55,017 nt of DNA from Alphaproteobacteria bacterium UBA6149 (lineage in GTDB: Bacteria; Pseudomonadota; Alphaproteobacteria; Rickettsiales; UBA998). The notes under the pieces were generated by a model that saw nothing but the letters and a program-made list of their open reading frames with translations, ran no database searches and was not told the DNA's origin. Both the position numbers and the translations under genes were made by a program. Location of the stretch: positions 1 through 55,017 of the forward strand of contig DIUV01000011.1 of assembly GCA_002423155.1 (NCBI GenBank), given 5' to 3'. This document shows positions 1-8,230 of the stretch, one piece after another (position 1 is the stretch's first letter; each line of letters opens with the position of its first letter).

Positions 1-120
1 TTTTAATTTTAATTGGACAGTAGTGTGCGCAGGCAGGAATCTCTGCAACCCCAAACGAGTATTTTCTCGTGGAAAAAGAGATTCTTAGCCGCGCAGGAAT
101 GACGACGGAGATAGTTTTTG
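1..120. repeat. Intergenic repeat remnants at the window edge
   Basis: Positions 1-25 end in AATTGGACAGTAGTG, the same terminus as the right end of the element at 47980-48122. Positions 30-100 share AAACGAG and AAAAAGAGATTCTTAG blocks with 36990-37050. The element continues beyond the window, so its left end cannot be seen. No gene is seen here. Confidence 0.6.
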
Positions 121-160
121 CAATTAAATATTATGATATAATAAAGCCGTGGTATAAATA

Positions 161-198
161 AAAAAAGGGGCGTGCCGTCATGGTACGCCCCTTTTTTT
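161..198 (-). terminator. Rho-independent terminator of galU
   Basis: A 10-bp stem (167-176 with 182-191, one G-U pair) encloses a 5-nt loop. A/T runs on both sides mean that it can act in both directions. On the minus strand it follows the galU stop by about 20 nt. Confidence 0.85.
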
Positions 199-218
199 GC
201 GTTTATAGCTTAAAAAAA

Positions 219-1100
219 TTATTTAACCCCTACATAATCTTTCAAAAAGCCGACTACTCGTTCGTGCATTTCGGGGTTAGCTAGTGCAAAGGCGAGGTTG
301 GCTTCGACGAAGCCTACGCGTTCTCCGCAGTCGAAGCGTTTGCCTTGGAAACGTAAGCCATAGATGGGGGTTTCGGCTAAGGATGCGTTGATGGCATCGG
401 TTAGTTGAATTTCTCCACCTGCGCCGCGTTGTTGTTTTTCCAAATATTTGAAAATGGAAGGTTGCAGGATGTAACGTCCGATGATGGAAAGGGTGGAAGG
501 TGCGTTTTCAGGGGCAGGTTTTTCTACCAAGCCTTTGGCGCTTGCCAGGCGACCATCGTCGCTTTGTACGTCTAATATACCGTAGCTTTTGGTTTTTTCC
601 CGCGGAACATCAACCACGCCGAGCAGATTGCTGCCTTCGATTTCGCTATAAGCATCCACCATTTGTTTTAGGCAGGGGGTGTCGGCGAGCACTAAGTCAT
701 CCGCTAAGATAACCGCAAAAGGTTCATCGCCAATTACATGCCGGGCGCACCAGATGGCGTGACCTAAACCCAGCGGTTCTTGCTGGCGGATAAACATTAC
801 GCAGCCCGGATCAGGCAACCAGTTTTTGGTGGTTTCTAATTCGCGGTGCTTGTTTGCTTCGCTCAAGATAGATTGTAATTCGTAAGAATGGTCAAAATGG
901 TTATTGATAGCGTTTTTGTTACGACCAGTTACGAAAATAAATTGTTCAATATCCGCCGCTTGCGCTTCTTCAAATGCATAATGGATGAGGGGTTTATCCA
1001 CTACAGGTAGCATCTCCTTGGGCATGGATTTAGTTGCAGGCAAAAAGCGCGTGCCTAGTCCCCCCACAGGAAACACAACTTTACGGATTTTTTTTGCCAT
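219..1100 (-). CDS. galU: UTP-glucose-1-phosphate uridylyltransferase
   Basis: The product makes UDP-glucose from UTP and glucose-1-phosphate in the cytosol, feeding envelope polysaccharide synthesis. The 293-residue protein has the family length. The N-terminal nucleotide-binding loop GGLGTRFLPATKSMPKEMLP starts at residue 13. VEKP and the C-terminal FDCGERVGFVEAN segment are typical of bacterial GalU. An AGGAG ribosome site lies 5 nt before the ATG. It sits 80 bp downstream of secD on the same strand and ends at a strong terminator. The family assignment is certain; true substrate choice is inferred from the family. Confidence 0.96.
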   Translation of the reverse strand: MAKKIRKVVFPVGGLGTRFLPATKSMPKEMLPVVDKPLIHYAFEEAQAADIEQFIFVTGRNKNAINNHFDHSYELQSILSEANKHRELETTKNWLPDPGCVMFIRQQEPLGLGHAIWCARHVIGDEPFAVILADDLVLADTPCLKQMVDAYSEIEGSNLLGVVDVPREKTKSYGILDVQSDDGRLASAKGLVEKPAPENAPSTLSIIGRYILQPSIFKYLEKQQRGAGGEIQLTDAINASLAETPIYGLRFQGKRFDCGERVGFVEANLAFALANPEMHERVVGFLKDYVGVK

Positions 1101-1180
1101 TTTTTGCTCCTAGTTTAGCTGATAATGTGAAAAACGACCGCATCAATATATATTAATCTTTTGCAAGTCCAGCAAAAAAA

Positions 1181-2773
1181 TCAAATGGGAATTTTTTTCG
1201 CGCGGGTTTTTCGCAGCCAGGTCACAATCATCAATCTGGTGAGTAAAGTAGCGGAGAACATGGAGGATAATACCCCAATCGCCAAGGTTACTGCGAAGCC
1301 TTTCACAGTGCCACTGCCAAAATAATATAATACCGAAGCGGCGATTAAGACAGTGATGTTGGAATCCATAATCGTGCCGAAGGCTACTTTAAAGCCTGTT
1401 TCAATTGCGGCATGGATGCTGCGTCCGCGGTCATTTTCTTCGCGGATACGTTCGTAAATCAATACGTTAGCATCTACCGCCATCCCCATAGTGAGGATGA
1501 TACCCGCAATTCCTGGTAAGGTAAGGGTGGCTTGTAATAGCGATAATGCACCTAAAATCATTATCATATTTACGGCTAGACCAATATTGGCAAAAATTCC
1601 AAATAATCCATAGCTTATAACCATAAAGACCATGATTAGTGCGGTGGCGACCATTGCAGATTTTTCACCCGCTTTGATAGAATCAGCTCCAAGGCTCGGA
1701 CCAATTGAGCGTTCTTCAACAATTTTTAAAGGAGCAGGCAGGGCGCCAGCGCGGAGTAACAATGCTAATTCAGTAGCTTGACGGACACCTTCGCTGGGTG
1801 TGGTTGCTGCTCCGAGGGTTATAACTCCTGAGCCGCCAAGGATAGGTTCATTAATATTCGGGGCAGTGATTACTTTTCCATCCAACACAATGGCAAAAGG
1901 TTTATTCACATTCTGGCGTGTTACTTCGGCGAATTTTTGCGCGCCAATATTATTGAAACGGAAAGAAACCACAGGATTTTCTCGGTCAAAAGAGGCCGTA
2001 GCCGCGGTTAGCATGTCACCACTTAGTTCAACCTTGTTGAAAACAGCATATTTACGTGGCTGTCCACCTGGAGCTTTATCGCTTTCATCACTGGGTAATA
2101 TACGCGTTCCCACGGGAGTTTCTCCACCATAAGGATTTACTTGCGTGTTTACTAGATGGAAAGTCATTTTTGCTGTTTTGCCAAGGATACGCTTTAATTG
2201 TTCGGGGTCTTTTAGTCCTGGAACTTGCAACAAAATCCGTGTGTCGCCTTGTCGTTGAATAAGTGGCTCTTTGGTGCCTGTTTCATCAATACGACGGCTG
2301 ATAATTCCCATTGATTGTTCAATAACTTGCTGGCGTTTTTTATTAATGCCCGTATCGGAAAAGAATATTTCTACTTTCCCATCTTTTTCATTATAATCCA
2401 GCCCTTCATCAACTAAGCGCGCCAATTTGCTCGCGGACATAGTTTCGGGCCATTTTTTCTCGGTTAAATTAAAAGAAACTTTGTTGTCTGACAAAACAAC
2501 ATCTTGATAACCAACTTTTTCTTTGCGTAATTCCGCACGAATATTGTTTTTGAGATTTTCTTGTTGCTCTTTCATATAAGCAGCAAAATCTACTTCAAGT
2601 AATAAATGTGATCCACCGCGTAAATCTAACCCCAAATTAACCGTGCTGCCTTGTGCCCAGCTAGGTAATTGGTTGCGTGTAGTTTCGCTCAAAAAGTTCG
2701 GTAATGCCAGCCAGATAAAAAACAGGCAGAATAAAAGGGAAGAAATGATTTTCCAACGTGAGAAATAAAGCAT
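1181..2773 (-). CDS. secD: Protein translocase subunit SecD
   Basis: SecD is an inner-membrane RND-like partner of SecYEG that uses the proton gradient to help pull proteins across the membrane. The 530-residue product has one N-terminal membrane segment (about residues 9-28), the GLDLRGGSHLLLEVD motif, a periplasmic domain and a C-terminal membrane bundle with MGMAVDANVLIYERI. The frame stays open upstream to 2896, but those extra 41 residues come from a repeat element (2790-2942), so I place the start at the ATG at 2773. yajC lies just upstream. secF, its usual downstream partner, is not adjacent: galU follows instead. Confidence 0.95.
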   Translation of the reverse strand: MLYFSRWKIISSLLFCLFFIWLALPNFLSETTRNQLPSWAQGSTVNLGLDLRGGSHLLLEVDFAAYMKEQQENLKNNIRAELRKEKVGYQDVVLSDNKVSFNLTEKKWPETMSASKLARLVDEGLDYNEKDGKVEIFFSDTGINKKRQQVIEQSMGIISRRIDETGTKEPLIQRQGDTRILLQVPGLKDPEQLKRILGKTAKMTFHLVNTQVNPYGGETPVGTRILPSDESDKAPGGQPRKYAVFNKVELSGDMLTAATASFDRENPVVSFRFNNIGAQKFAEVTRQNVNKPFAIVLDGKVITAPNINEPILGGSGVITLGAATTPSEGVRQATELALLLRAGALPAPLKIVEERSIGPSLGADSIKAGEKSAMVATALIMVFMVISYGLFGIFANIGLAVNMIMILGALSLLQATLTLPGIAGIILTMGMAVDANVLIYERIREENDRGRSIHAAIETGFKVAFGTIMDSNITVLIAASVLYYFGSGTVKGFAVTLAIGVLSSMFSATLLTRLMIVTWLRKTRAKKIPI

Positions 2774-2789
2774 AATATAAATTTCTTTC

Positions 2790-2942
2790 TTCCCCCTCTC
2801 CCTCTGGGAGAGGGTACTCTCCACGAGCGAGAAGTTTAAATATTTGGAGCTACCAAAAAAATTAACTAGCCCCCAATTTGCTGATGTTACCCTCACCCCT
2901 GAAACGTATATTTTTCAGCCTCTCCCAGAGGGAGAGGGGGAA
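2790..2942. repeat. 153-bp MITE-like element with 24-bp perfect inverted ends
   Basis: The ends at 2790-2813 and 2919-2942 are exact reverse complements built on the palindrome CCCTCTCCCTCTGGGAGAGGG. The interior has no gene. The element separates yajC from secD, and its sequence lies in the secD 5' leader. A closely similar element of the same size occurs at 42193-42346, and single arms occur at 29590 and 37098. Confidence 0.85.
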
Positions 2943-2948
2943 AGTAGC

Positions 2949-3356
2949 CTAATTATCGTTAGCTATGCTGCCGCTTTTCACTTTTTTATCGGCTTTTTCT
3001 TTGCCCAGTACATTTACCACGGTAGCACGAGCTACTTGTACGGTTACACCTTGTGCAATTTCTACGCTAATCATGTCATTGTCAACTTTTACTACTTTGC
3101 CAATGATGCCGCCACCAGTAACTACGCGGTCGCCCTTATCCAAAGCGGCAATCATACTTTGATGATCTTTCGCTTTGCGCTGTTGTGGGCGGAGCACCAG
3201 AAAGTAAAACACCACCAATATAACAAAAAATGGTAGCAGACCAGCCGCCGATTCACCTGCGCTAGGTTGAGCACTGTTAACGGTAGCAGCGCCAGAAGCG
3301 GCTGCGCTTGTTACGCTGCTAGATACGGCATCCGCAAGAAATTGCAAATAAATCAT
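2949..3356 (-). CDS. yajC: Preprotein translocase auxiliary subunit YajC
   Basis: YajC is a small inner-membrane protein that associates with SecD and SecF. The 135 residues contain one membrane segment (about residues 38-58, LLPFFVILVVFYFLVL) followed by the conserved RPQQRKAKDH and a basic cytosolic domain with GDRVVTGGGIIGKV. An Ala/Ser-rich stretch precedes the membrane helix. It lies 2 nt downstream of rpmG and upstream of secD on the same strand, so the three are probably co-transcribed. The ribosome site before the ATG is weak. Confidence 0.94.
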   Translation of the reverse strand: MIYLQFLADAVSSSVTSAAASGAATVNSAQPSAGESAAGLLPFFVILVVFYFLVLRPQQRKAKDHQSMIAALDKGDRVVTGGGIIGKVVKVDNDMISVEIAQGVTVQVARATVVNVLGKEKADKKVKSGSIANDN

Positions 3357-3358
3357 GA

Positions 3359-3526
3359 TTATTTCATTTTAGATTCGTTGAACAACACGTGTTTACGCAC
3401 TACAGGGTCATATTTACGGAATGACATTTTTTCTGGGCGTTTGCGCGGGTTTTTCTTTTTAACATAGAAAAATCCTGTGTCGGCGCTGCTGATTAATTTA
3501 ACCAGTACAATATTCTTTTTTGCCAT
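3359..3526 (-). CDS. rpmG: 50S ribosomal protein L33
   Basis: The protein has 55 residues and is a structural component of the large ribosomal subunit near the E site. The translation starts MAKKNIVLVKLISSADTGFF and continues with the KKNPRKRPEKMSFRKYDPVVRKHV core typical of L33. The family's zinc-binding cysteine pairs are absent, so it is a zinc-free (C-minus) form. A GGAGA ribosome site lies 6 nt before the ATG. It is the first gene of the probable rpmG-yajC-secD unit. Confidence 0.95.
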   Translation of the reverse strand: MAKKNIVLVKLISSADTGFFYVKKKNPRKRPEKMSFRKYDPVVRKHVLFNESKMK

Positions 3527-3766
3527 GCTGGCTCTCCAATAATTTTAGTTCTCGTATTTAAAGAGGTGGAAATATAGCGATTTATTATGGAGAGTCAAAC
3601 GAAAAATAATTTTTACCCAGTATAATGAAAATTAGGTTTTTTAAATAAAGATATTGCAAAAAAACATTTGCCCCTGAAAAAAAATCTGCTACAAGAACAT
3701 TGTTGATTTGAGTTTGTTGATTGATGTTTTTAAAACATTGCTCACAAACTATTTTCAACAAAGAAT

Positions 3767-3825
3767 CCTTAAAGTTTATCTTTAAGGTGTTGAGTGTATA
3801 GCACTAAAGACGGAAAATACCGTCT
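3767..3825 (+). promoter_or_regulatory. Structured 5' leader of the orphan gene
   Basis: Two perfect hairpins stand in a row before the start codon: an 8-bp stem at 3767-3787 (CCTTAAAG/CTTTAAGG) and a 6-bp stem at 3808-3825 (AGACGG/CCGTCT). The second ends directly at the GGAGG ribosome site (3826-3830). This layout could tune mRNA stability or translation, which is an inference. The rest of the 309-bp gap 3527-3835 is AT-rich with no gene. Confidence 0.55.
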
Positions 3826-3835
3826 GGAGGTAGTT

Positions 3836-4168
3836 ATGAAAAGAAGTAACAAACAATTGAATGTTCCTTGTAAAGGGACTTCTAGTCACGCACTGGGTGC
3901 TTTTAACACAGTATTTCAAAAGCCATGTGCTCCATGCGATGCTGTTGCAGAAAGCTACGCTAACTTTAAAGCTTGGTTTCAAGCTCCAACTGGCAAGCAT
4001 TCAGAAGCTTGGGAAGCGTTTTCGGACTGCTTCAGCAATGCCAGTGGTGTTATGTCTGGGGCATGGGAGGCTTTTAAAAGCCTTTTCCATGATGCGACTG
4101 GCGTTGAATCATTAGCGCACAAAGCGTTTCAAGAAAACAATTATGTTCATGGTGATTCTGAAGCTTGA
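3836..4168 (+). CDS. Orphan protein with 18-residue repeats
   Basis: I do not recognise this 110-residue protein. Its C-terminal half is three tandem 18-residue units of the pattern xxxF..A.G..S.AW.AF: KAWFQAPTGKHSEAWEAF, SDCFSNASGVMSGAWEAF and KSLFHDATGVESLAHKAF. Two degenerate copies precede them. Cysteines occur in the N-terminal part (PCAPC and one in repeat 2). There is no signal peptide or membrane helix. The start at 3836 is set by a strong GGAGG site 5 nt upstream; the frame is open to 3794. It is a single-gene unit with a structured leader and its own terminator. The strong translation signals suggest high expression. Confidence 0.7.
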   Translation: MKRSNKQLNVPCKGTSSHALGAFNTVFQKPCAPCDAVAESYANFKAWFQAPTGKHSEAWEAFSDCFSNASGVMSGAWEAFKSLFHDATGVESLAHKAFQENNYVHGDSEA

Positions 4169-4244
4169 GTTTTGTTGCAAATATTAAGTAGTGCCAAAAA
4201 TTGGAATTAAGTTTCCAGAAAACTTGCTAAGCAAGTAGTTTACC

Positions 4245-4289
4245 AACGCCCCGTTTTAACTCACAAGGTTAATCGGGGCGTTGTTTTTT
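4245..4289 (+). terminator. Rho-independent terminator
   Basis: A perfect 9-bp stem (AACGCCCCG at 4245-4253 with CGGGGCGTT at 4274-4282) is followed by GTTTTTTG. It closes the orphan gene transcript about 75 nt after its stop. Confidence 0.85.
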
Positions 4290-4366
4290 GTATATTTTCC
4301 GCTATGCTGCGAAAATAAATTATAAACAATAAAATATCCCACACCCTTAAACCCAGAAAAAATAAA

Positions 4367-5341
4367 ATGAGCGAATATAAAATAGCCCCTGACGATAACG
4401 ATATCCGCCTAGATCGCTGGTTTAAGCGCCACCAGCCCGATATTTCGCACATTATGCTACAAAAATTGTTACGCAAAGGCGCAGTAAAATTAGAGGGTAA
4501 AAAATCTGAATGTAGCACGCATATTTTTACGGGACAAATCATCAGTATTCGCGAGCAAGCTTTGCCGAAGGTTAGTTATGCAGATTTTACTGCGGCACAA
4601 AATGCTGAATTTACTAATCAAAAATATGAATTAACCGAAGGAAAAACAAAAGAAACTTTGGGAATGGTAATTTATAAAGATGACGAAAAAATAGTGCTAA
4701 ATAAACCTTCGGGATTAGCCACGCAAGGGGGAAGTGGAATTAAAGATTGTGTAGATATGCGCTTAGAAGCGCTCCGTTTTGGTGCCGAAAAACCTCGCCT
4801 TGTCCACCGCCTAGATCGTGATACTAGTGGAGTATTGCTACTTGCACGTACAGCTGGCAATGCTGCGCATTTGGCACGCGCATTTTCTAGCCGCGAGGTT
4901 TCTAAAATCTATTGGGCATTGGTAGTTGGCGTGCCTCAGCCGCGCAATGGTACAATTGATTTAGAGCTGGAAAAAGGCGTGGAAGGGATGAGCAAAGAAA
5001 AAATGCTGGTCGTTGCTAAAGGTGAAGGACAACGTGCTATCACCCATTACCGAGTGGTGGAAACCTTAGGAAAACGCATGGCATGGGTAGAATTAGAGCC
5101 CATAACTGGGCGGACGCACCAGCTTAGGGCACACATGGCGGCAATAGGACACCCAATTATAGGGGATGGAAAATATGGCGGCGCCGATGCATTTTTGGAT
5201 GGCGGAATTGAACTGCCTAAACAGCTACATTTACATGCAAGAAAACTAACTTTGCCGCAAAATAACAAGCCAGATTTAGAAATAACCGCGCCCTTGCCGC
5301 CGCACATGCAACAAAGCTGGTCTTTGCTGGGGCTTTCTTGA
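4367..5341 (+). CDS. rluC: RluA-family ribosomal large subunit pseudouridine synthase
   Basis: The enzyme isomerises uridines of 23S rRNA to pseudouridine. The 324-residue protein has an N-terminal S4 RNA-binding domain (about residues 12-65) and the catalytic domain with HRLDRDTSGVLLLAR, whose Asp is the nucleophile, and GRTHQLRAHMAAIGHPIIGD. The fusion of S4 to this catalytic domain points to the RluC/RluD subgroup; RluC is my preference, not proven. The ribosome site is weak. It stands alone between an orphan gene and a palindromic repeat. Confidence 0.88.
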   Translation: MSEYKIAPDDNDIRLDRWFKRHQPDISHIMLQKLLRKGAVKLEGKKSECSTHIFTGQIISIREQALPKVSYADFTAAQNAEFTNQKYELTEGKTKETLGMVIYKDDEKIVLNKPSGLATQGGSGIKDCVDMRLEALRFGAEKPRLVHRLDRDTSGVLLLARTAGNAAHLARAFSSREVSKIYWALVVGVPQPRNGTIDLELEKGVEGMSKEKMLVVAKGEGQRAITHYRVVETLGKRMAWVELEPITGRTHQLRAHMAAIGHPIIGDGKYGGADAFLDGGIELPKQLHLHARKLTLPQNNKPDLEITAPLPPHMQQSWSLLGLS

Positions 5342-5379
5342 TAATTTTGTATTGTGTAACAGTTGGTTATTCATGAGCA

Positions 5380-5481
5380 ATCCGTCGTCATGCCGCCGCA
5401 GGGCGGCATCTATGCCAAACAATTGGCTGTACGGTTAAAGGATAGGCATGGATGCCGCTCTACAGCGGCATGACGACGGAT
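5380..5481. repeat. About 100-bp palindromic repeat
   Basis: Long arms (ATCCGTCGTCATGCCGC and its reverse complement at the right end) enclose a variable centre holding CCAAACAATTGGCTGT. It belongs to the same family as 19737-19837, 30843-30965, 32378-32495, 32585-32690, 37222-37327, 38649-38751 and 44792-44893. It lies between the convergent genes rluC and purK. Confidence 0.85.
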
Positions 5482-5525
5482 AGTAATGATAAAAACAAAA
5501 AAACTATTGAGTAGAATGTAGATTA

Positions 5526-6605
5526 TTATTGTGGGCTTGTGACATGCCCCATTTTTCTGCCCGCTAGTGCTGTTTTTTTTCCATAAAGATGTAATTTACT
5601 ACTCGGGTTTTGTAGATATGTTTGCCAATTATTGACATCCTCGCCAATTAGATTGGTCATAATGCTGGGAAATAATATTTTAGTGCCGCCAAGTGGCAGG
5701 TTGCTAATAGCGCGGATTTGTTGCTCAAATTGGCTGGTGGTGCCGGCATCTATACTCCAATGACCAGAATTATGTGGGCGGGGCGCTAGTTCATTGACGA
5801 TAATTTTTCCATCCAGGTTTAAGAACATTTCTACGGCAAGCAAACCGATTAATTGGATTTTTTCTGCAATTTTCTCGGCAATGGCGAGCGCGGATTTATT
5901 TATTTCGGCGGTTATATTGGCAGGGGCAATAGTCTGGTGGAGTATATGATTTTTATGGATATTTTCCACTGCGGGATAAAGCGCAATTTCGCCTGACTGA
6001 TTACGTGCAATAATCACCGATATTTCTTTGGTGAAATTGACGAAGCCTTCTAAAACCGCCTCGTTAGTGGCTAGTTCTTGCCATGCTAGTTCTAAATTGC
6101 TTTCAGTGGTAATTTTTATCTGTCCTTTGCCGTCATAGCCAAATTCGCTGGTTTTTAAAATGGCGTTTTTGCCGATTTTTTCCACAGCATCAGCAAGTTC
6201 TTGGGCGTTGGTTACGCGTGCATAAGGCGCGGTTTCTATTGCAATGGAATTTAGAAAATCTTTTTCGCGGAGGCGATTTTGTGATAGTTCTAAAATTGCT
6301 GGGCTCGGATGTACAGGCGCAAATTTAGCTAAATGTTGCAAGCTGGTATGGGGAATATTTTCAAATTCAAAGCTAATTACATCAACCGCCTGCGCAAATT
6401 TTTCTAAGGCAGTCAAGTCGTTATATTCAGCAATAGTAGTGTATTGTGCAACTTCGCTGGCTGGTGAATTGGCTTCGGGGGTGAATATATGAACGTGATA
6501 GCCAAGATTAGCTGCCGCAATAGCCGCCATGCGTCCTAATTGTCCGCCGCCAATGATGCCAATGATGCTGGATGGAGGGAGGGGGCGTTTCGGTTGGTTT
6601 AGCAT
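5526..6605 (-). CDS. purK: 5-(carboxyamino)imidazole ribonucleotide synthase
   Basis: PurK carboxylates AIR with ATP and bicarbonate to give N5-CAIR, the step before PurE in purine synthesis. The 359-residue ATP-grasp protein starts with a Rossmann-like IIGIIGGGQLGRMAA. It carries the FEFENIP segment and the metal/ATP-site segment NELAPRPHNSGHWSIDA near the C-terminus. Its start overlaps the purE stop by 7 nt, so the two genes are translationally coupled. The length is normal. Confidence 0.96.
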   Translation of the reverse strand: MLNQPKRPLPPSSIIGIIGGGQLGRMAAIAAANLGYHVHIFTPEANSPASEVAQYTTIAEYNDLTALEKFAQAVDVISFEFENIPHTSLQHLAKFAPVHPSPAILELSQNRLREKDFLNSIAIETAPYARVTNAQELADAVEKIGKNAILKTSEFGYDGKGQIKITTESNLELAWQELATNEAVLEGFVNFTKEISVIIARNQSGEIALYPAVENIHKNHILHQTIAPANITAEINKSALAIAEKIAEKIQLIGLLAVEMFLNLDGKIIVNELAPRPHNSGHWSIDAGTTSQFEQQIRAISNLPLGGTKILFPSIMTNLIGEDVNNWQTYLQNPSSKLHLYGKKTALAGRKMGHVTSPQ

Positions 6606-7087
6606 GGTTCTTCAGCTACGCTGTTGGTTTGGGCTTGTCGCCAGTTTTTTAGTCTGGTGGATAAATCTGGGTCTTGCAGGGCAAGGATTGCTGCGGCTAA
6701 AAGTGCCGCGTTGGCTGCTCCCGCATCGCCAATGGCAAGCGTGCCGACGGGAATTCCTTTGGGCATTTGTACAATTGATAAAAGACTATCTAATCCTTTG
6801 AGATTTTTGCTTTTTACAGGAACGCCTAATACGGGAATATGGGTAAGAGCCGCCACCATTCCCGGTAGATGCGCTGCACCGCCGGCGCCGGCAATAATTA
6901 TTTGTAGTCCGCGAGTTTCTGCGCTTTTTGCGTAATCATAAAGACGATCAGGGGTACGGTGAGCAGAGATTACTTTGCTTTCAAAGCTGATATTTAAATT
7001 TTCCAGAATTTCTGCCCCGTGGCGCATAGTCTCCCAGTCGGAAGAGCTGCCCATGATGATTCCTACTTTTATATTTGTTTTATTCAC
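6599..7087 (-). CDS. purE: N5-carboxyaminoimidazole ribonucleotide mutase
   Basis: PurE moves the carboxyl group of N5-CAIR to give CAIR. The 162-residue class I enzyme shows MGSSSDWETM, the active-site SAHRTP and GAGGAAHLPGM. The start codon is GTG at 7087 with a GGAG site 9 nt upstream. That site nearly touches the radC start codon on the other strand, so the divergent genes are only 14 bp apart. purK follows with a 7-nt overlap. Confidence 0.96.
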   Translation of the reverse strand: MNKTNIKVGIIMGSSSDWETMRHGAEILENLNISFESKVISAHRTPDRLYDYAKSAETRGLQIIIAGAGGAAHLPGMVAALTHIPVLGVPVKSKNLKGLDSLLSIVQMPKGIPVGTLAIGDAGAANAALLAAAILALQDPDLSTRLKNWRQAQTNSVAEEPC

Positions 7088-7101
7088 TATATAATTCTCC
7101 C

Positions 7102-7824
7102 ATGGAAAGCGAAGAATTATATATTAAGCCAGAAGAAAAGAAAACCATAAAAAAGCCCCATTACGGAGGGCACCGTTCCCGCTTGCGTAAGCGCTTTTTG
7201 GAAAATGGGCGCCGAGCTTTAGCAGATTATGAATTGTTAGAGATGGTGCTTTATGGGGCAATTCCTCGCTCAGACGTGAAACCCTTGGCAAAGAATTTAA
7301 TTGCTGAGTTTGGCAGTTTTGCAGGGGTGGTGCAGGCAGAAGCGGCGCAGTTGCAAAAAATAGCTGGGGTAGGGGAGGCGGTTTTAGCCTCTATAAAATT
7401 ATTAGAAGCGGCAGCCGAGCTGATGTTGCTGCAAAAAGCCAGTGATGCGCCGATATTGCAAACTTGGGATGCTTTATTGAATTATTGCAAAATTTCCATG
7501 GCAGAACGAGCGCAGGAGGAGTTTCATATATTGTTTTTGAATAATAAAAACCGTTTGATGCTTGATGAAATGCAAAATCGCGGCACGGTGGATCGTACGC
7601 CTGCTTACCCGCGTGAGGTGGTAAAACGGGCGTTAGAAATTGGGGCGTCCTCAATTATTATTGTGCATAATCACCCAAGTGGCGACCCAACTCCGAGTAA
7701 GGAAGATGTAGCTTTAACTAAGGCGATTGCACTAGCGGCGAATGCAATGAATATTCGTTTGCATGACCATCTAATTGTGTCACGCAGTGGGCATTTTTCT
7801 TTTAAAAGTAATGAATTATTGTGA
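7102..7824 (+). CDS. radC: RadC-family JAB-domain protein
   Basis: The 240-residue protein has the RadC architecture: a helix-hairpin-helix region (LADYELLEMVLYGAIPRSDVK to GVGEAVLASIKLLEAA) and a C-terminal JAB/MPN metallopeptidase-like domain with HNHPSGDPTPSKED. The family's cellular role is unclear despite its name. An upstream TTG at 7075 would overlap purE, so I chose the ATG at 7102. yacG follows 9 nt later and is likely co-transcribed. There is almost no room for a promoter between radC and purE, so it probably lies inside purE. Confidence 0.9.
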   Translation: MESEELYIKPEEKKTIKKPHYGGHRSRLRKRFLENGRRALADYELLEMVLYGAIPRSDVKPLAKNLIAEFGSFAGVVQAEAAQLQKIAGVGEAVLASIKLLEAAAELMLLQKASDAPILQTWDALLNYCKISMAERAQEEFHILFLNNKNRLMLDEMQNRGTVDRTPAYPREVVKRALEIGASSIIIVHNHPSGDPTPSKEDVALTKAIALAANAMNIRLHDHLIVSRSGHFSFKSNELL

Positions 7825-7833
7825 GTTGATTTT

Positions 7834-7983
7834 ATGAAATGTGCTAATTGTAAAAAACCAGCAACAGAAGAATATAAGCCATTTTGTGGCCAGCGTTGTA
7901 AAGATGTGGATTTGCATCGCTGGTTTTCGGAAGGCTATGTGGTAGAGAGTGAAGAGATTCCCTTGGATGAAGATGAGGGTTAA
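7834..7983 (+). CDS. yacG: DNA gyrase inhibitor YacG
   Basis: This is a 49-residue zinc-binding protein of the YacG family; E. coli YacG binds gyrase and blocks its action. The four zinc cysteines appear as CANC (residues 3-6) and CGQRC (18-22), followed by the conserved DLHRWFSEGYVV. The acidic tail EEIPLDEDEG is common in the family. It lies 9 nt after radC, with no strong ribosome site, which suggests coupling. Confidence 0.9.
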   Translation: MKCANCKKPATEEYKPFCGQRCKDVDLHRWFSEGYVVESEEIPLDEDEG

Positions 7984-8044
7984 AGTCTATAATTTCTTTT
8001 GGGTTTTTAGTGAAAAAGTTGCTAGACAGGATAAAAACCATAGG

Positions 8045-8080
8045 TTATACAGTTTGCCTCCTCCCAGCTTATAATTAGTT
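8045..8080 (+). promoter_or_regulatory. Possible promoter of tRNA-Phe
   Basis: TATAAT at 8070-8075 lies 30 nt before the mature tRNA 5' end. A good -35 box is not visible; TTATAC about 19 nt upstream is the best candidate. Confidence 0.35.
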
Positions 8081-8104
8081 GGCTTGTCGAGTGGTTGGCT
8101 TATT

Positions 8105-8180
8105 GCCCGGATAGCTCAGTTGGTAGAGCAAGGGACTGAAAATCCCTGTGTCGGCGGTTCAAATCCGTCTCCGGGCACCA
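8105..8180 (+). tRNA. tRNA-Phe (GAA)
   Basis: A 76-nt tRNA with the 3' CCA encoded. Acceptor arms GCCCGGA/TCCGGGC pair over 7 bp. The anticodon stem AGGGA/TCCCT carries the loop CTGAAAA, giving anticodon GAA. The D-arm AGCTCAGTTGGTAGAGC and T-arm GGCGGTTCAAATCCGTC are canonical. It stands alone, with no integrase gene nearby. Confidence 0.98.
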
Positions 8181-8230
8181 TCTTACTTTTAGGCATAATT
8201 AAAAACTAAAATATCTCATAAGCTAAAATA

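Noticed and set aside
2774..2896. Upstream extension of SecD by 41 residues
   Set aside because: The extra codons are translated from a repeat element, and the family N-terminus begins at the ATG at 2773.
2844..3236. 130-residue plus-strand frame over yajC
   Set aside because: It is antisense to the clear yajC gene and begins in a repeat.
8105..8180. tRNA-Phe as attachment site of a genomic island
   Set aside because: No integrase and no duplicated tRNA 3' end are visible, and both sides carry core-type genes.
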